Source of the DNA: Ottelia alismoides | Taxonomy: Eukaryota; Streptophyta; Magnoliopsida; Alismatales; Hydrocharitaceae | Length of the DNA: 64,000 bases | Reading direction: 5' to 3' | Assembly (NCBI GenBank): GCA_037367405.1 | Contig: JAZKJV010000086.1 | Location: 2,155,001 to 2,219,000 of the forward strand | Shown: positions 47,477-60,091 of the stretch, piece after piece | Layout of the letters: the number at the start of each line of letters is the position of its first letter | How positions within the stretch are numbered: position 1 is the stretch's first letter | Notes under the pieces: model-generated | Databases searched by the model: none | What the model was told of the DNA's origin: nothing | What the model saw: only the letters and a program-made list of their open reading frames with translations | Position numbers and translations under genes: made by a program

Positions 47477-50400
47477 GACTAGTCACTTTGTTTCCAAGAG
47501 ACTACGACAAGTCCTTTTACGGTACTTGCATCCAATGCGAATGTTGCATCTTATGCAACCAATACTCAATCTTAAGGTAGTTCTAGTGTATTTAACACTA
47601 CAACTCAATAATAGTTATAACCATTATGTAGTTTCTATTATCTTTATCGGAATACACTTATTCCTAGAGATCTCTATCTCCTAAGACTAAGACCCGGACT
47701 TAAGTATTATAAGGCATATGTAGTTAAGACCTTTTATATCATTATCTATAAAGTATTAAGTTCTTGAAGACATTATTTTTAGATCACTATCTCAAAAATC
47801 TTTTCATCTTTGAAGATGTTACTGCAATTAAGTGTTTTATCTCCATAGTAGGATTAGTAATAGTTTACTACTCGCACTGCATGGCAGTCACCTGGCTTTT
47901 GTACACATCTAGCATACACATATCTTCCAATAGCTAATTCACTAGGGCATGTAGCTTTGGTATTCACATCCTCAACTCTTTGAGGTGATATCTCTTTAGA
48001 CAGGTTAGTACAATATTTTAAGGGAAAGAAACCTTACTTCAAGTCAAGAATGGAAACATGTCCAAGGTGTACCACTAATGTAACGATTCCAATGACTCTT
48101 CTCTTTTCTTCTGAAAAACTACAGAACTAAGATCTAAGAGGTATCTTAGAGATCATATCTCAAGGTATGGAATAGAATATCATAAAACACTTATTATCAT
48201 CCTTGTATCATTCTAAATGATAAGGATTTCATCTACATTTAGCACGATGAACACAATGATACTCCTACTGAGCTTTACATGGTTCATCAAGATTTTGTAT
48301 CAAATCATAACCTTTATAATTTAATTAATTCTGATGTTCCAACTGCAAGAAGCTTATGAGTTCATAGATGGAGTTCTTCAGCTTGCACACCTTGCTTTCC
48401 TCAACTATGTAGCCTTGGGGCTACTTCATATGAATATACTTGGTGAGGAATTCATAAAGTAATGCAATCTGAACTTCCATCTTGAGGATGTCATAGTCAA
48501 GTTATGTAGCTATAGTTAGCATTATTATGATTCTTTTAAGCATGGTCACAGAAGAGCAAATTTCATTGCAAGAGATGTCTTCTCGTCGTGTGTATCTTGT
48601 GGATACGAGTAGTGATTTGATGATGTCTTCTTCTCATAAGGTTCCCTCTTTCGCTTGAAGATCCATTTACACCTAACAAGTCTTACCCTTATAGATGGAT
48701 CCTCAAGGATCCATATACAACACGTGTATATGAAGTCTACTTTAGACTTTATTGCTAATATCCATCTTTTCATGTCATGATCTACACAAGCTTTATCCTA
48801 TGAAGTCAGATCAATTACAGATATAACTGACACTTGGAATCCATATCCTTTATATGGTCTAACCACCCTCAAACTAATTTGAAGAGGAATGAGTGTTTCG
48901 TCTTTAATTGTCCTTTTAGTTTCTGATTTCTGAAGCCTCATTATCTTCTCAAGCTTCAATGAGTTCTTTACTTCATTTATCATCTTGATTCTCAAGAAAG
49001 TCATCCTCTTAGAATCATATTATTAGTGATAAAATCTTTTAAGAATCTTGAGGTCATAAAGTAGGTACCTAATACCAACCTTTATATTCCTAATGAAGTA
49101 GCACTCTCCGATGCTAGATTCCATCCTACTTGCATCCATTACATGATTATGGACCAAGTAACCCTAAATCCTCAAGTGTCCAACACTAGGCTAGGTTCCA
49201 AACCATAGCTTATGAGAGTTTCGAGTTTAGATTTGCATGAAATCTTATTATTGTAGTCTCTGCTACATACATACCTGGAAACTCAGAGGTAATTATGCTA
49301 AAATTCATCATTAATCAAATCATGTCACACATGATCCAATTGCATATCCATACAACTCTACTAAGTTTAGGTGTATTAGGAAGAGTGAGATAGGAATGTT
49401 ATTCCTTTCTCCATAAGGTATTCCTTGAATTCATCTAATAGGCACTTGCTACCTAGGTTGGATCAAATTCATTTCATCTTCCTTCTATTTTTTGTTCTAA
49501 ATCAAAATTATGAAATCTTTGAACATTTCAAAGGTTTCTAAGGTGAAGAAAAGAAATCTCATATCAAAAAAATTATTTATTGATATCACATATCATTAGT
49601 GTTTATTATGATATAGATGATCCACATACATCAATACGTATGAGATCTTGAATACCTTGGCATCTAACACCATTTCCAGAGAAGGGTGCATTGGAAAATT
49701 TTGTTTTGAATACAATATTCACAAGTATGTAAGATTTAAAATTTCATGCAGTCTAAAGTTTTATCTCTTACTAGTCTATTGATCTCATCAACAGGCATAT
49801 ATCCAAGGCTTGATTCCAGATCATTGTCAAATGATCTTCATCATCCTATTGATATTTTAAGGTTTAATTTTAGTATTTATAAATGTTAATGAATCATTCA
49901 TTAGTTTTCTAATTTAGTGGAGTCCTCTAGATGTTAGATTACTATCTGAAATATATCCATTAGAATTCTTTGTGATAGATTTATTCCAGAATGCATGTTT
50001 ATTTTCAACGTTTAGAAATAAATAATGAATGATATTCTAATATCTGGGGCATGGAGACATTCTCTAAGACTAAGGGTTCTTCCACTGAAAATATGTAGTC
50101 TATCTATCCAATGGAGGTTGTTGCAACAATTACATCCACATCCATGTGGATGATTATTACACAATTGAAGATCAAATTTTTTAGTCGTTTAAAACATATG
50201 CACCCAATTGCAAGTGTTATGAGAAGAATAAGATATAATTATTAGACTTTGATCTTATCTAATAAGTAAGTCAATTTCAATGATTATATGTAGATGTATA
50301 ATATATCGATGCACTATCTAATTCCTCCTTTAATGATCCTAGATAGTCTAAATATTCATACTATCAATACATCAACTCGTTCTATTATTGGCATTCATCC

Positions 50401-51090
50401 AACTCTTTGGATACCATATGTGTGGAAATTATAGAACTACAATCAAATCTTCGACTTTCCTCCTCACTTGGGTCAGACCACTTCCACTACGCTTCCTTCA
50501 TCTACTAACAACTGTTGCTTAAGACAAATGATCTCTTATGTTGAACTCAAAAGATTTTAATATAAGAGCATTTCAACATTTATACAAGCTTCATTTAATT
50601 CATGTAGTATGAATATTATGAAGCTTCATGAATGACTTGAATAAGACAGTAGAATGATGACATTCATCGTATCTACATCCATCTTAATTCTTAAAGACTT
50701 TGGTTAAGGCAGGTACTCAAACATTTTGAGTACATCTTATCATATCGAGCCACCATTCGTCATAAATGCAGTGAAACATGTCATTCATGATTAAATGTCG
50801 AGAGCACATATGTATGACAAAAGATCTTCTTAGTTTTATAAGGATTTTCGACAATTATGATCATCATCGACATGATACTTCCAAAGCATATTCGATGAGA
50901 GATCAATACTATAGAGGCATACAAACCCAAGGTTGTTGTATTATTGTCTATTTAATTATTATTCCTCATCATTATGAGGAAACTTGTACATCACAACCAC
51001 ATACATTATGTGTCCAATTGCATGTATAATATCTTGATCACGTATCCAGTTCATGATTTTTACTGGTTATTATTGAGTATAATTTTGACC
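47477..51090 (-). pseudogene. pol: C2 Copia pol remnant, resumed after C3
   Basis: Continues the C2 internal region. The minus ORF 48546-48773 keeps the frame across the start of the RT domain: MKRWILAIKSKVDFIY, then Cys-Lys-Trp-Ile-Phe-Lys-Arg-Lys, where C1 and C3 are frameshifted. The RT catalytic box near 48230-48250 reads Asn-Val-Asp-Glu. Elsewhere it is decayed and AT-rich. About 49130-49230 has extra sequence not seen in C1 or C3. Confidence 0.75.
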
Positions 51091-51345
51091 AGGTTTGATT
51101 TAGGTTATCCAAAAGTAAAGAGTTAGATTGATGACTCATGAAGCATCGTCAAATGATTATTAAGATAGGATCTCCAGCCTAAGAAGGAGATGGCAATGCT
51201 TTCTCTAAAGGTTGATATCTGGACGACCTCTTGATGCAGGTCATGTGCATAGGAATAGAGATTCAGAGGTTTCAGATTAGTTAGATCAAAGAGTTGACTT
51301 AACGATATCGAGAAAACCAAAGACCTTTGTCGTATACTATCACTA

Positions 51346-52430
51346 TGAAGACCCCAAAACCCGATCAGGGACTTAACAGCAAAATTCAGATGGATCTGAA
51401 ATTAATGGCAAATCTACTTTTATTCCAGTATCTAAAAAAATTATTCGAGTAGTCTATCGTGTATTATCTAAATCTTTCTAATGAGTCTAAGAACATGAAA
51501 ATTCGAGCTCAGGATCCCGGGTTATGGCTATTTTAGCGAGGAGGGGTCAGGGTCTTATTCAGATCCGAACTCATATCAAATTTGAGTTAAACCCAATAAA
51601 ACACACCCCACCTCTTCTAAAAATGCCCAAACCTCTTGCCCCTTCGACCTCCATCCTCTTCGTCCTCCCTCTCCCTCGTTGGATCTTTGTCGGAACTCGC
51701 CGGAGCACCTCAGATCAACGATCCAAAACCACCTCTGTGTAGACAAGGTCCAAGGCATCCCCGTGTGCGGTTTCGCATCATCATTAGGGCATCGGTTGTG
51801 TTGTTTCTTAGTGGGCAAAGAAACTGAGGTTGTGAACTTTTCGAGGTACGATGTTCCCTCCTTCCTTGCTGCAGTTTCCATGCGATTTTCACTCTAGTAT
51901 GCTTATAGCTAGTTCTTCATGGTCCATTAATTTGATGAAATTGGATGATATCATGCGAATGTTTCAACTCGTTCATTTGCTTGTGAGAACACCTGGTCGA
52001 ATACTAGATCTTCCAAAAAAAGGTGTTTGCATCTTGAGTAATTTCTCCATGCTTATTATGGATGAGGAAGATAAACTCTTATCGCCAGAATTCTGATTTT
52101 CAATAGAATAGTGTGGTAGGTCTCTTCCATCCAATCGATATATTCTCTTGTTACTACATTTCCTGTAAATGTTAGAGAGTTCAAGAAAACTAATGCATTT
52201 CACAATGTTAGGAATTCTTGTAACTATCATGTTATTATATTTTTGTCTTTAGATAAAATTAGATGGCATTCTTTAACTTGACTCTGTCAGTGAAAACTAA
52301 CGCCATAGATGCTACCAAATAGCCAGTTTAAAAGGTATAGTATGAAGATTTCCCGCCTTGAAATTTATGATGGTTAATGATAAGTGCCTTTAGTTAATGG
52401 TGATTATTACCCATCCTGTGGTACTCATCA
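51346..52430 (+). other. Foreign insert inside C5, with host gene fragments
   Basis: About 1.1 kb unlike the Copia LTR. It starts GAAGACCCCAAAACCCGATC, has a C/T-rich stretch at 51600-51720, then the helicase fragment, then AT-rich DNA to about 52380. No TG/CA ends, terminal inverted repeats or Helitron-type 3' hairpin were found. It may be captured host DNA or part of another element. Confidence 0.5.
51918..52200 (+). pseudogene. DEAD-box RNA helicase fragment (DHH1/DDX6, plant RH6/RH8/RH12 type)
   Basis: The intact family unwinds RNA in mRNA decapping and P-bodies. The frame open to 52096 reads [31 protein letters not shown], then [12 protein letters not shown], corresponding to the DDIMRLYQ region, motif Ib (TPGR) and motif II (DEAD, here Asp-Glu-Glu-Asp). 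After a TGA at 52094-52096, similarity continues as Phe-Ser-Ile-Glu, another stop, Leu-Pro-Ser-Asn-Arg..Ile-Leu, and after a frameshift Val-Arg-Glu-Phe-Lys to about 52200. Only about 90 codons of a roughly 500-codon protein are present. No intron is seen within the fragment, which does not prove retroposition. The changed motif II and the stops make it non-functional. Confidence 0.85.
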
Positions 52431-52777
52431 GATCTCATTGGTAGACATCAGATCTCATAAGACGAGATCAGGAGATTCCTTGCTTAGATCATCAACTTGG
52501 ATTGTGAGGAGCACACATTTCAACAAGGCGCTCGCAAGCGCCTCTTCCGTTGGATTGGAATTGAGATAGGACGTCTCTTACTTTAGAGACACGATGGTAA
52601 CCACACTTCAAGAGGTATTCCTATATCTTGTTTGTGGTTTAGATTAAACGATTCGAGAAGTGTTCTCATATCATGTGATTTCATTGTTTAATTTTTTTTT
52701 AAATTCTGTTGCTCGAGCAACTAATCGCTCACGATCTCATATGATGTGATCTTCACACTTCCGTGATACGCTTAAGG

Positions 52778-52992
52778 CCTTCCCCATAAACTTTAGTTAT
52801 TATTACGGGGGAAGCATGTTTCAATTTTGAGCGTCATGGCTACAGAGGAGGGCATCGTGAGAGGGTCTCCCTCTGTTGGCAGCGTTAGATGGGGAGTGGT
52901 TCAACATCAAGAGTGATGGCTTGGAAACTTAGGGCTCTATGCATCGTGTTGATTAGTTTAAAAGGGAGATCTAAGAAATAAGGGGGTAGAGG
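52778..52992. other. Unassigned sequence between C5 and C4
   Basis: GC-richer than its neighbours, with no ORF or motif recognised. Confidence 0.4.
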
Positions 52993-55510
52993 TCAAGGAT
53001 ATGGTGAGATCCTTAAGCGCATCATGGAAGCGTGAGGATTGCATCATATGCAATCGGGAGCGACTAGTCGCACTAGTTGCTCGATGCAGCGGAAATTACA
53101 ATTTTTCAAGTGACGAAACCACATGATCTAAGAACACTTCTCGGATCGTTTTGTCTAAACCACAAACAAGTACTAGGATTACCTCTTGAAGCGTGGTTGT
53201 GATCGAGTCTCTAAATGAAGAGACATCCTATCTCAAGTCCAATCTGATGGAGGAGACGCTTGCGAGTGTGTTGATAAAACATGTGCTTCTCACAATCGAT
53301 GTTGATAATCCAAGCCATGGATCTCTTAATCTTGACAAATGAGATACGGCGTCTTCTTCACGAGCGAGGTGCACCAAAGGAGATGGAGATTCACGAGCAA
53401 ACGATCGGGCATCATAACGACGCTGCGGTGATAGAGACTCTCTCTAGGACATCCATGGTGGACGGCCATAAGGGAGAGAGGGAGAGAGGGTGTGTAGAGA
53501 GAAAGAGAGAGGAAGAGAGCCTTTTATTTCTCAATAGCATCTGAAGAGCAAGGGGTGCCCTTCTATTTATAATATTTTGGGATCCATGGATCTCAATCCA
53601 TGGGCAACACAAATCAAATGACTCTCATTGATTTGTGTTTCTTTTAATGGCTAAGATTTTGTTAATAAAAACCAACAACAATTAATTTAATTTAGATTAA
53701 ATATATATATATATATATATATTTATATTTATAGATCAATATGATTTAATCTCAAATTAAATCAAGCAAGCATACATGGAGATATTTGGATGGAGATTTC
53801 ATGCAATCTTGGAAATCTCATGCAATCTTGTGAGATTGCATTATTCCTTGGAAATCTCCATGATTTTTACAACACTTGTTGTAAATAATTAAACAACAAT
53901 AATTCATAATTATTTTGTGAATATTGCAATCTTGCCATTGAAAATTGTGAATCACATTCACAACCCAAAATAGAAAGTAAATTACATTTTCAATTAATTG
54001 TCTAATGTGAATCCAATTCACATCAACATTTTAACTAACAAATGTAAATTAGAAATAGCTCTCTCTTATATATTATAAATCACATTTATAATATATGTGA
54101 TTAATATGGATAGTTTTATCCACATTATTCATATCCATGATAATTAAATCGAATTTAATCATCTTGGATGTCTTATTATCATGTGCCCAAATAGTATGAA
54201 TCACATTCACATAATTCACTTCTTTGATAATCAAATCACATTTAATTATCTTAGATAACTCTCTCTATAATATGAATCAAATTCATATTATTCATAATAA
54301 CTAAATAACTTTAAATCACAATAAATTATCTATTATCTCAATGCTCAGATACACATATCAACAATGAAATTATCATGAACTCTTTCAAGGATTATGCTCT
54401 TTCTCCACGGATACTTAAAGATAACGACATGGCGATTGTATTGTTCCACGTACAGTTACTTGGATATTGAGATCATATCTCAAATCCATATCGCGGGCCT
54501 CCCATAGAAGCTTGATTAAATCAAGACCGCAAATCTAATCTTCTCATTGCATCTGAATCACATTCAGATCAATGTCCAACATTTGGATCAAGATCAGATT
54601 ACTTCTATACTGAGAGGAGTCACTAAAATCCAGACCAGTTTCATCACTCCCTAGGAATGGAAGCGCCATGGTTATACAATCGTTTACGATCACATCACCC
54701 TCGGGTACTCCCAATACCTGTACATCCTGCATACTGAAAGACTCAGAATAAATCCGAAGTATTCGATCAACTTTACACTGTCTACTTCAGGGTTTTATCA
54801 GTAAATTTCTCATTCAATCATTGGGAGTTGGTATCGATCATATACTTTCCAAAATCATATATCATACCTAGGTCTTGATCATATACTTTCCAAAAGTATA
54901 TATCAAACCTACAAATTCATTCAAGATTCCAAAGCGAGACGACCATGCACGGAATTTGATTCTTCCCAATATCTCATGAGTGAGCTCATGTCTTCCGGTT
55001 CAGTAACTGAACCTGTATGATTCCTTTGAGAGATCATATTACTCATATACCCTTACGTGCACACCAGCGCGTCGGTGTATAGACCTTGATTAGGTCATCA
55101 ACCTATTGGTCTGCCAAATGTACATACTCAGATATATAGTAACACATCTGTCTTTAGTTAGAGGATGTGTGCCTATATCATGACAACATATAATATAGGA
55201 CTTTAGTTATTTCGATCTCGTTAAGTCAACTCTTTGACCTAACTAATCTGACACCTCCGAATCTCTATTCCTATGCAGAGGACCTGCATCAAGAGTTCGG
55301 TCAGATACCAACCTAATTGAGAAAGGATTGTCGTCTTCTACGCATGCTGGAGATCATCTCTTAACAATCATTTGACGGTGCTTGATGAGTCCTCAATCTG
55401 ACCCTTTAGATATTCATCCAAGCACCAGCTTCTATGATTCAATAGTTGAATCAACATCTATATGATTATTAAGATGGCCATGGTATATAACCTTAGTTGT
55501 ACTAAGGGAC
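52993..55510 (-). repeat. Copia LTR C4, split by family B element
   Basis: Starts TCAAGGATATGG (decayed TGAAGGATATGG) and follows the LTR of C1 to ACTAAGGGAC at 55510. In C1 the next bases are CTATTACGC (about 20389); here family B begins. The missing last 95 or so bases should lie beyond the window. There is an (AT)11 tract at 53701-53722. Confidence 0.88.
53701..53722. repeat. (AT)11 microsatellite in C4
   Basis: Uninterrupted AT dinucleotide run, absent from the C1 and C3 LTRs at this place. Confidence 0.9.
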
Positions 55511-56547
55511 TAATGAATCTCAGATTTATCACTATAAATCTCATTAATTAATCTTAGATCCCTCAAAATCAACAGAATTTCTGCATCTATTATGCATAAT
55601 TAGCATTCATGCATGTTTTCATAGTAATTGCATTTTAGCACACATTTCTGCACAAAATAAGAAGCCAAAAATCCAAACCAAAATTGACCTGTAAATAGCG
55701 AAACTTCCCTAATTTTTAACTCATTCATGCTAACTCCGAATGCCCCAAAACCACTCCACTATGTACATATCACTAAAAAGAATAAGCGAAAAATACGAAA
55801 AAAAATCACTAACCCAAATAAGTGGACCAAAAACCCAAACCCTAGTTTCAGGATTATCGAACTAAAAACCTCATATCTTCCCCATCTACTGTCCATTTTA
55901 ATCCTATTCACTTTTCAACTAATGTACATTCAATTACCTTCAAAACAAGACCAAGTTCAAGTGAATCGGAGCTCGTATGTGAAAGTTGGGTTTTAGGTCT
56001 CCTTTGTACATTTTGTATTGTAGCGATTTTTGACCTAATATTTTATGTACATAATTAACATATTTTAGTTCATTTTTTTCATATCTTTTCTTTGATTAAA
56101 GTTTTATTAAAATGCACAAAAATCCAAATCCAAATGGAGCTTGAAATCAAAGAAACAAATTGAGTCCGAGTCGTCACTAATCGACTGTACAAAATTGGTC
56201 TTCTCTAATTATGTTCTTCTTTTTCTTAATTAATAAAAATCCAAAAAAAAATATTAATGTGTAATTATTTATCTTTGATTTTATCTTATTTTTTTCCGGA
56301 TTTTTATCTGGCTTAAAAATGACAAAAAAATTATAAAACCCTAAAAATCAAGGGATTCTATGTACTTGGGATACCCCAAAAATATTACTTTGTGCATGTG
56401 ATCGATTTTGGTTTTAATGTCTTCATGAAAGTTGTAAATCTTATCGATACGAGCAATTTTCGTGAAGAAATTTTTTAGATCTGAGGTTGTCTGCTATTTA
56501 TTTTTAATTTTTGAAAATCTTTATTTTTCCGAATTTTGTAGTGCCGA

Positions 56548-56708
56548 CACGTGGCAGCTCCTGGAACCACCACGTGTTAGCCATTTTTGAAGTTTTTATA
56601 ATTAGTTTTTATATAAAAAAATCAAAGCTACTGCACGTGCAACACACGTGCCACCCAAGCACGTGCCACGCACGTGTCGGTCACCATCCCACTTTTGTCT
56701 GCCACGTG
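56548..56708 (+). promoter_or_regulatory. Cluster of seven CACGTG (G-box/E-box) sites in the B U3
   Basis: Perfect CACGTG at 56548, 56571, 56634, 56645, 56660, 56671 and 56703; several are ACACGTGGC or CCACGTGGC, the G-box/ABRE form bound by plant bZIP and bHLH factors. They lie 265-425 bases upstream of the TATA-like box. Responsiveness to ABA, light or stress is an inference from the motif. Confidence 0.65.
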
Positions 56709-56972
56709 GCGCTACAGAGACCGTCCGATCTCGCTCGATCGGACCGCGCTTGTGTGCCTTCTTCCTCCCCTCATTTGGAACCTCCACCGCCCCGTTTCTT
56801 CGTCGCTAATCTCGCCAGTACCCTCCTCCAATCTCGCGCCAATGACTCGTACTCCCTCGTCAAATCTCCATCCCAGATCCTCCACGATCCTCCATCATCC
56901 CTAATCCTCGATCAAATCCCCTCGAATCACGCCATCAACCTTCCTGCCTTCTTCGACCGAATCGTCTTGTTC

Positions 56973-56981
56973 TTTAAATAG
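56973..56981 (+). promoter_or_regulatory. TATA-like box of the B LTR
   Basis: TTTAAATAG within TTCTTTAAATAGAACTCC, directly before the GC-rich R-like region and matching a similar site in B'. Confidence 0.5.
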
Positions 56982-58642
56982 AACTCCGCCGCCCGACCTT
57001 CGGCCTATCTGTCGTTAGCACCATAGAGGGTGGTGGTGACAACTTGCCTTCTCCGTCTCTGGAGAGATCTGGCCACACCCCCCCTGTGGCCGTTGCAGCA
57101 GCGATCGTTGCCACACTTGCTGCTCAACTTCGTGCTTCGCACCGTCAAGCCACCGACCGACTTCGACAACGTTCATCTCCACTTCACCATCTTCATCGCG
57201 TCGTCCTCGACACCGGAGCCCCACCATCACCTTCCAAGCCGGACCTCCTCCGCGTCCCTTCCGCCAACCGCCATCTACATCGCAGATTTCATCTCCATTG
57301 CCGCAAGCCACCTCGTCGATCAGTTTCTCTGGAATCAATAGGAGCTGCTCCTCCCGCTGAAGCCTCGCCAGGCTGTAGACAACTGGACTCCCTCCGCTGT
57401 GCCGCAGCCCCTCCGCCGGCCATCACTCCGCCTTGCTTCAGCCGCTATCACCATCGGGCACCGGACCCGAGACCCCCGCCACGTGCCGCGCACGTGGGGG
57501 CGGGGAACGTCAGCCGCATGTCATCCAGGCTGGGTTATTTGTAGTTAACCCCCCCGGAGATCCTCATAATCACAATCCAACCCTCGCCGACCAAGGGTCA
57601 AGTGCATTGCACGTGACCTATGGCAATTTTGCAAGAAGAACCCCCTAGCTTTTGGTAATTACATTACATCCCACTGCATTTATTTTTATATTATTTAATA
57701 TTGCATCTGTACCCTATCTTTCTTCTTTATTTCGAACAACTACATTGCACTATTTTATTTATCCAAAAATAGCATGATGTTTCTCATTTAATTCTCTACA
57801 TTTTGACACATTGTAGACATTTTTGTGATCGATGGTTAATTAATAAATAATTGTTTTGTGAAAAATTGCATATCCATTTCATGCTCTGAAATTTATATTT
57901 GATTAACCGTTGCTCTAAAAATTCCCGAAAAATCACTTATTGTAGAAATTAATTCTGCATGACATTATGCCCAAAAAGAATTTCATTTGCATGCATAGAT
58001 TGCCCTGTAAAAATCAATTTACATAATTCAATTTTTGATTTTTAATAGGTATTGAAACTAGTATTTCAAGGTTTAGGATTTTTCTAACATCAATCACCTA
58101 GTTATAGATCTGAGATAATTTTGTTCCTTGAAAATAATTAGATTTAATATTTATTATTATTAAATATTGAAATTTATTTTATTTGCATTTAAAAATTCAT
58201 AAAAAAATTCATATTACATCCAAAATTTCCAAAAAGATTACATTGCATTCATTTCGTCATATTTTGCATCGTGGCCACGTTTTGTATTTTTCGGACATTG
58301 TTTGATTGACTTTTACATTTTAATAGGTCAAAATTACATTTTGCATCCTTTATTGCATTAAAAATAAAAAAAAGACTGCCTCAAAAACCTTGGACGGATT
58401 TTGATAGACATAATTCTAGGTTGTTCTTTTGCCTCCTTGTGTTCGACCTTGGGACTTGTCTAAGTAAAATAAACATAAAACCACATTCATTAAAATCGAC
58501 AAATATTTTGTGTGGTTATTTTCTTGACCGATTCTGATTGCTGCATATAAAGAAACGACAAAATCATTATATTTCTAAGGGAACGAACAAAGATACACAT
58601 TTATATCATCTTCTTAACGCGCGTAATTTCGGACTCGTCAGA

Positions 58643-58660
58643 TGGCGCCGTTGCCGGGGA
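58643..58660 (+). other. Primer-binding site of B (tRNA-Asp, perfect)
   Basis: TGGCGCCGTTGCCGGGGA, two bases after the LTR end; complementary to the last 18 bases of plant tRNA-Asp. Confidence 0.95.
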
Positions 58661-60091
58661 GGCAAACAACTTAGTTTTGTGTTTTGAAAATATTCGTTCG
58701 TTTTCCACATTCGAGTAGTCTGACCCCCCGAATTTTTCAATGTAAATTCCATATATTTTTCTCTGTATTTATTTTCAGCATTTATTTTTTATATTTTATT
58801 GAGTCACTCTCTTACATTCTCTCTCTCTCTTATTTTTCTTGCGAGGTACCCGACGTTTGTGAAGCGGTTTGTCAAGAACCGAGGCATCTTCACCGGCTTT
58901 CGAAAAGCCGCAGTTAATTTAAGATCGAGATGAGTCGTGAGAGAACGTAGAGTCTAGGTTTTTAATTTCTGCAAATTTCAAATTTCTTTAATTAATTTCT
59001 CATTTATAGCGGTGTCCGTTTGGACTCCCGCGTGTGTAAAAAAGGCCTTAAACTTTTTATGTGGTGTGGCATGGGTTGTTTCACTCTCCGGTGAGGGTGG
59101 GGCCTGACTTGAGTGGCGATTAGGCTAGACCTGTACATACGACTCCCAGAGCATTTTAATTTTTATTGTGCTCGTAGGAATTAGGCCACACTTCACCATT
59201 AATTGAAACACATATAGATAGTTCAATTTAGCCAAATTTAACTCATTTCTTCCCCGCTAATATAACTTTCTGCTAAGTGTGGTTTTTCATCGACTTGCAT
59301 TCATTTAGAATAATCTTTCAATTCTGTATAGCATCCTACATGGAGATTGCGAGGATTCACTGTAAGTCTTCTAGCTGAGCATACACCATCGTTTTTCGCA
59401 TGCATCGGTTTTTCCCAAATTTGTCCCTCTTGTTTTGTCACATAATTTTAAAAGGAAATTCGGACTGGACGGTTAGCGTGTATTTCTGCTCACTTAAATT
59501 CTTTAGTGATCTCCTAATTAAAATTGAGACTGCTAAATATAGCCCATTTCAAATTAACCCATAAAATCGAGATATTTTGCAGGAGAGCAACCCCGACCTT
59601 GGATGCTTTTATTTTTTTGAGTGAGCGAGAGACGACACTTAATGTTAGAACCAAGCTCCAACATTTTCATTCAGACTACTGATTTTAAAAATGATTAGCT
59701 ACTTCTCAGTGAGGAATACGAGTAGCTGGTAAATGGACCGGACTTCCTTAGTAGAGTGGGTGGTTTAAAGAACGCTACGTAAGGCTCCCTCCTTAAGTAA
59801 CATGGGTAGCCATTTTACGGTTCGTACTTACATATGTACTGACTGAAAGTACATGCAACTAGTCGTAGGAATTCGGGACAGTCTTTAAGAAATCTTCGGT
59901 ACCTAACAGCTCGCTAATTATTTTTCAAAGATTAATTTATCACCAACTAAAATTGAAAAAAAGCCGAACTCTTACGTCTTCATTGTGTGAGTTGGTGAAC
60001 ACGTGGTTTGATTTGTGTTTGCATTGGTGTGTGTGAATCGATATCAAAGATCAAAAGATGCACATTTGATAAAATTTCTTTTGACTATCCC
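58661..60091 (+). other. Untranslated leader of B
   Basis: About 1.43 kb. Includes AGGAGAGCAACCCCGACC (59581-59598), shared with A and B', and an end region (about 59965-60005) similar to that before the A reading frames. No frame of note. Confidence 0.7.

Larger units (their letters stand above)
34546..51090 (-). mobile_element. Ty1/Copia element C2, older, truncated, interrupted by C3
   Basis: Minus orientation. 3' LTR 34546-36828 (lacking roughly the first 370 bases relative to C1), PPT 36829-36843, internal DNA to 36925, then C3, then internal DNA 47477-51090. It ends about where C1 has position 24060, so the 5' internal region, PBS and 5' LTR in this orientation are missing. It has diverged from C1 and C3 more than they have from each other. 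Confidence 0.8.
51117..52777 (+). repeat. Copia LTR remnant C5, plus orientation, interrupted
   Basis: 51117-51345 is the reverse complement of the LTR region at about 20054-20275 in C1. About 52430-52777 is the reverse complement of the part from about 18320 to the LTR end (...CTTCCGTGATACGCTTAAGG). It lacks its first roughly 240 bases and the middle. The sequence is nearer to C4 than to C1. It is opposite in orientation to C2 directly to its left, so it is either a separate solo LTR or a displaced, inverted end of C2. Confidence 0.7.
55511..58640 (+). repeat. Family B 5' LTR (3130 bp)
   Basis: Starts TAATGAATCTCAG (TG of the tip mutated to TA) and ends GGACTCGTCA. U3 about 55511-56970, with a CACGTG cluster, a TATA-like box at 56973, a GC-rich R-like part (57000-57650) and an AT-rich U5. 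The overlapping ORFs on both strands at 57015-57544 lie in the GC-rich part, have no domain and are not kept in B', so they are not called as genes. Confidence 0.9.

Noticed and set aside
51346..52430. Helitron carrying a gene fragment
   Set aside because: No TC start, CTRR end or terminal hairpin could be found at the insert edges.
57015..57544. ORFs of 103-166 codons, Pro/Ala/Arg-rich, on both strands
   Set aside because: GC-rich R region of the B LTR; open frames in several registers at once indicate composition, not coding.
58643..58660. tRNA-Asp gene fragment
   Set aside because: Only the 18 bases complementary to the tRNA 3' end are present, at the place of a PBS; no tRNA body on either strand.
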